Part shown: positions 63,709-64,000 of the stretch, in pieces
Numbering within the stretch: position 1 is the stretch's first letter
Layout of the letters: each line of letters opens with the position of its first letter
The notes under the pieces: generated by a model
What the model was told of the DNA's origin: nothing
Database searches by the model: none
Seen by the model: the letters and a program-made list of their open reading frames with translations, nothing else
Translations under genes and position numbers: made by a program
Origin: CALGFI01 sp963786805
GTDB lineage: Bacteria; Actinomycetota; UBA4738; HRBIN12
Assembly (NCBI GenBank): GCA_963786805.1
Contig: CAWBAK010000005.1
Coordinates: 186,001 to 250,000 of the forward strand
Length of the DNA: 64,000 nucleotides
Direction: 5' to 3'

Positions 63709-64000
63709 TCCGCCCCCGCCTCTCCCCCGGTGAGCTCGAGGTACACGTCCTCGAGGCTCGGCCGCACGACCTCCAAGCCGTCGAGCTCGATCCCCCGGGT
63801 GACGGCCCATGACGTGAGCTCGTGAAGCACGTGGGTCGGCTCCGTCGTGGAGAGCTCGAACCTGCCCGCGACACGCCGGGCGTCGCGAGCCACCTCGGGC
63901 AGGTCGTCGGCATGCTCGGAGACCCCGAACCGGACGACCGTCGCGGCGGAGCCCCGGCCACCGAGGGTCGAAGGTGGGCCCTCGGCCACGATCTTCCCTC
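63705..64000 (-). CDS. ABC transporter ATPase, C-terminal part, cut by window end
   Basis: Only the last 98 or so codons are present: GKIVAEGPPSTLGG, the usual segment after the catalytic domain, then a DUF4162-like regulatory domain (VVRFGVSEHADDLPEVARDA) ending LEDVYLELTGGEAGAE. The frame stays open to the right edge. This is the nucleotide-binding partner of the ABC-2 permease, to which it is coupled by a GTGA overlap. Confidence 0.85.
   Translation of the reverse strand, partial: GKIVAEGPPSTLGGRGSAATVVRFGVSEHADDLPEVARDARRVAGRFELSTTEPTHVLHELTSWAVTRGIELDGLEVVRPSLEDVYLELTGGEAGAE

Overview
The window looks like a chromosomal segment of a very G+C-rich actinobacterium (phylum Actinomycetota), probably a deep-branching or uncultured lineage. 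The evidence is a complete Pup-proteasome set (pup, prcA, prcB, pafA, dop, arc/mpa), the actinobacterial uvrC-rapZ and gap-pgk-tpiA blocks, GTG starts at many genes, and TAnnnT hexamers six or seven bases before start codons, the pattern expected of leaderless mRNAs. I see no phage, transposase, plasmid or CRISPR signal. Genus or class cannot be told from the sequence alone.

Layout. 1-1,232: partial DUF3866-type gene on +. 1,082-11,709 (-): ttuB-like, ttuA-like, trmI, arc, dop, a site-2-type membrane protease, pup, prcB, prcA, pafA and a membrane-anchored unknown. This joins tRNA T-loop modification (positions 54 and 58) to Pup-tagging and proteasomal degradation. 11,731-18,631 (-): HtrA-like lipoprotein protease, then MetF, a MetV-like zinc protein, two GcvT/DmdA/LigM-type methyl-transfer proteins and a frameshifted amidohydrolase, a likely tetrahydrofolate-dependent demethylation module. 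18,718-27,246: a mixed block with a secreted EEP-family protein, ABC-F ATPase, HAD phosphatase, a decayed beta-helix pseudogene, GH13 glucosidase, VOC protein and DUF1003 protein. 27,251-39,775 (-): tRNA-Leu(GAG), secG and two full oligopeptide ABC transporters. 39,917-50,736 (-): tpiA, pgk, gap, rapZ, uvrC, a double-cupredoxin lipoprotein and uvrA. 50,825-55,529 (+): two CPBP membrane proteases, ChrA, a small acidic protein and a class-V aminotransferase. 55,566-64,000: amidohydrolase, uvrB, a duplicated-domain secreted protein, a DinB-like protein, an amino-acid ABC importer and an ABC-2 exporter running off the end.

Two window-wide patterns matter when using this annotation. First, nine otherwise normal genes carry about 13 apparent frameshifts, and every one is explained by exactly one surplus base. 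This suggests biased sequencing or assembly error, so those genes are probably intact in the organism; I list them as single CDS spanning the shift. The beta-helix locus (23,196-24,649) is different, with many lesions in 1.4 kb, and looks like real decay. Second, at least eleven genes, including uvrA, uvrB, uvrC, dop, pafA and secG, have a -10-like hexamer 6-7 bases before the start codon, suggesting leaderless transcripts; other genes have ordinary GGAGG-type sites.

The most interesting candidates are the site-2 protease with TPR-like tail between dop and pup, the MetF/MetV/double-GcvT demethylation module, the double-cupredoxin sensor-like lipoprotein, and the paired hairpins between binding-protein and permease genes in both peptide-transport operons.
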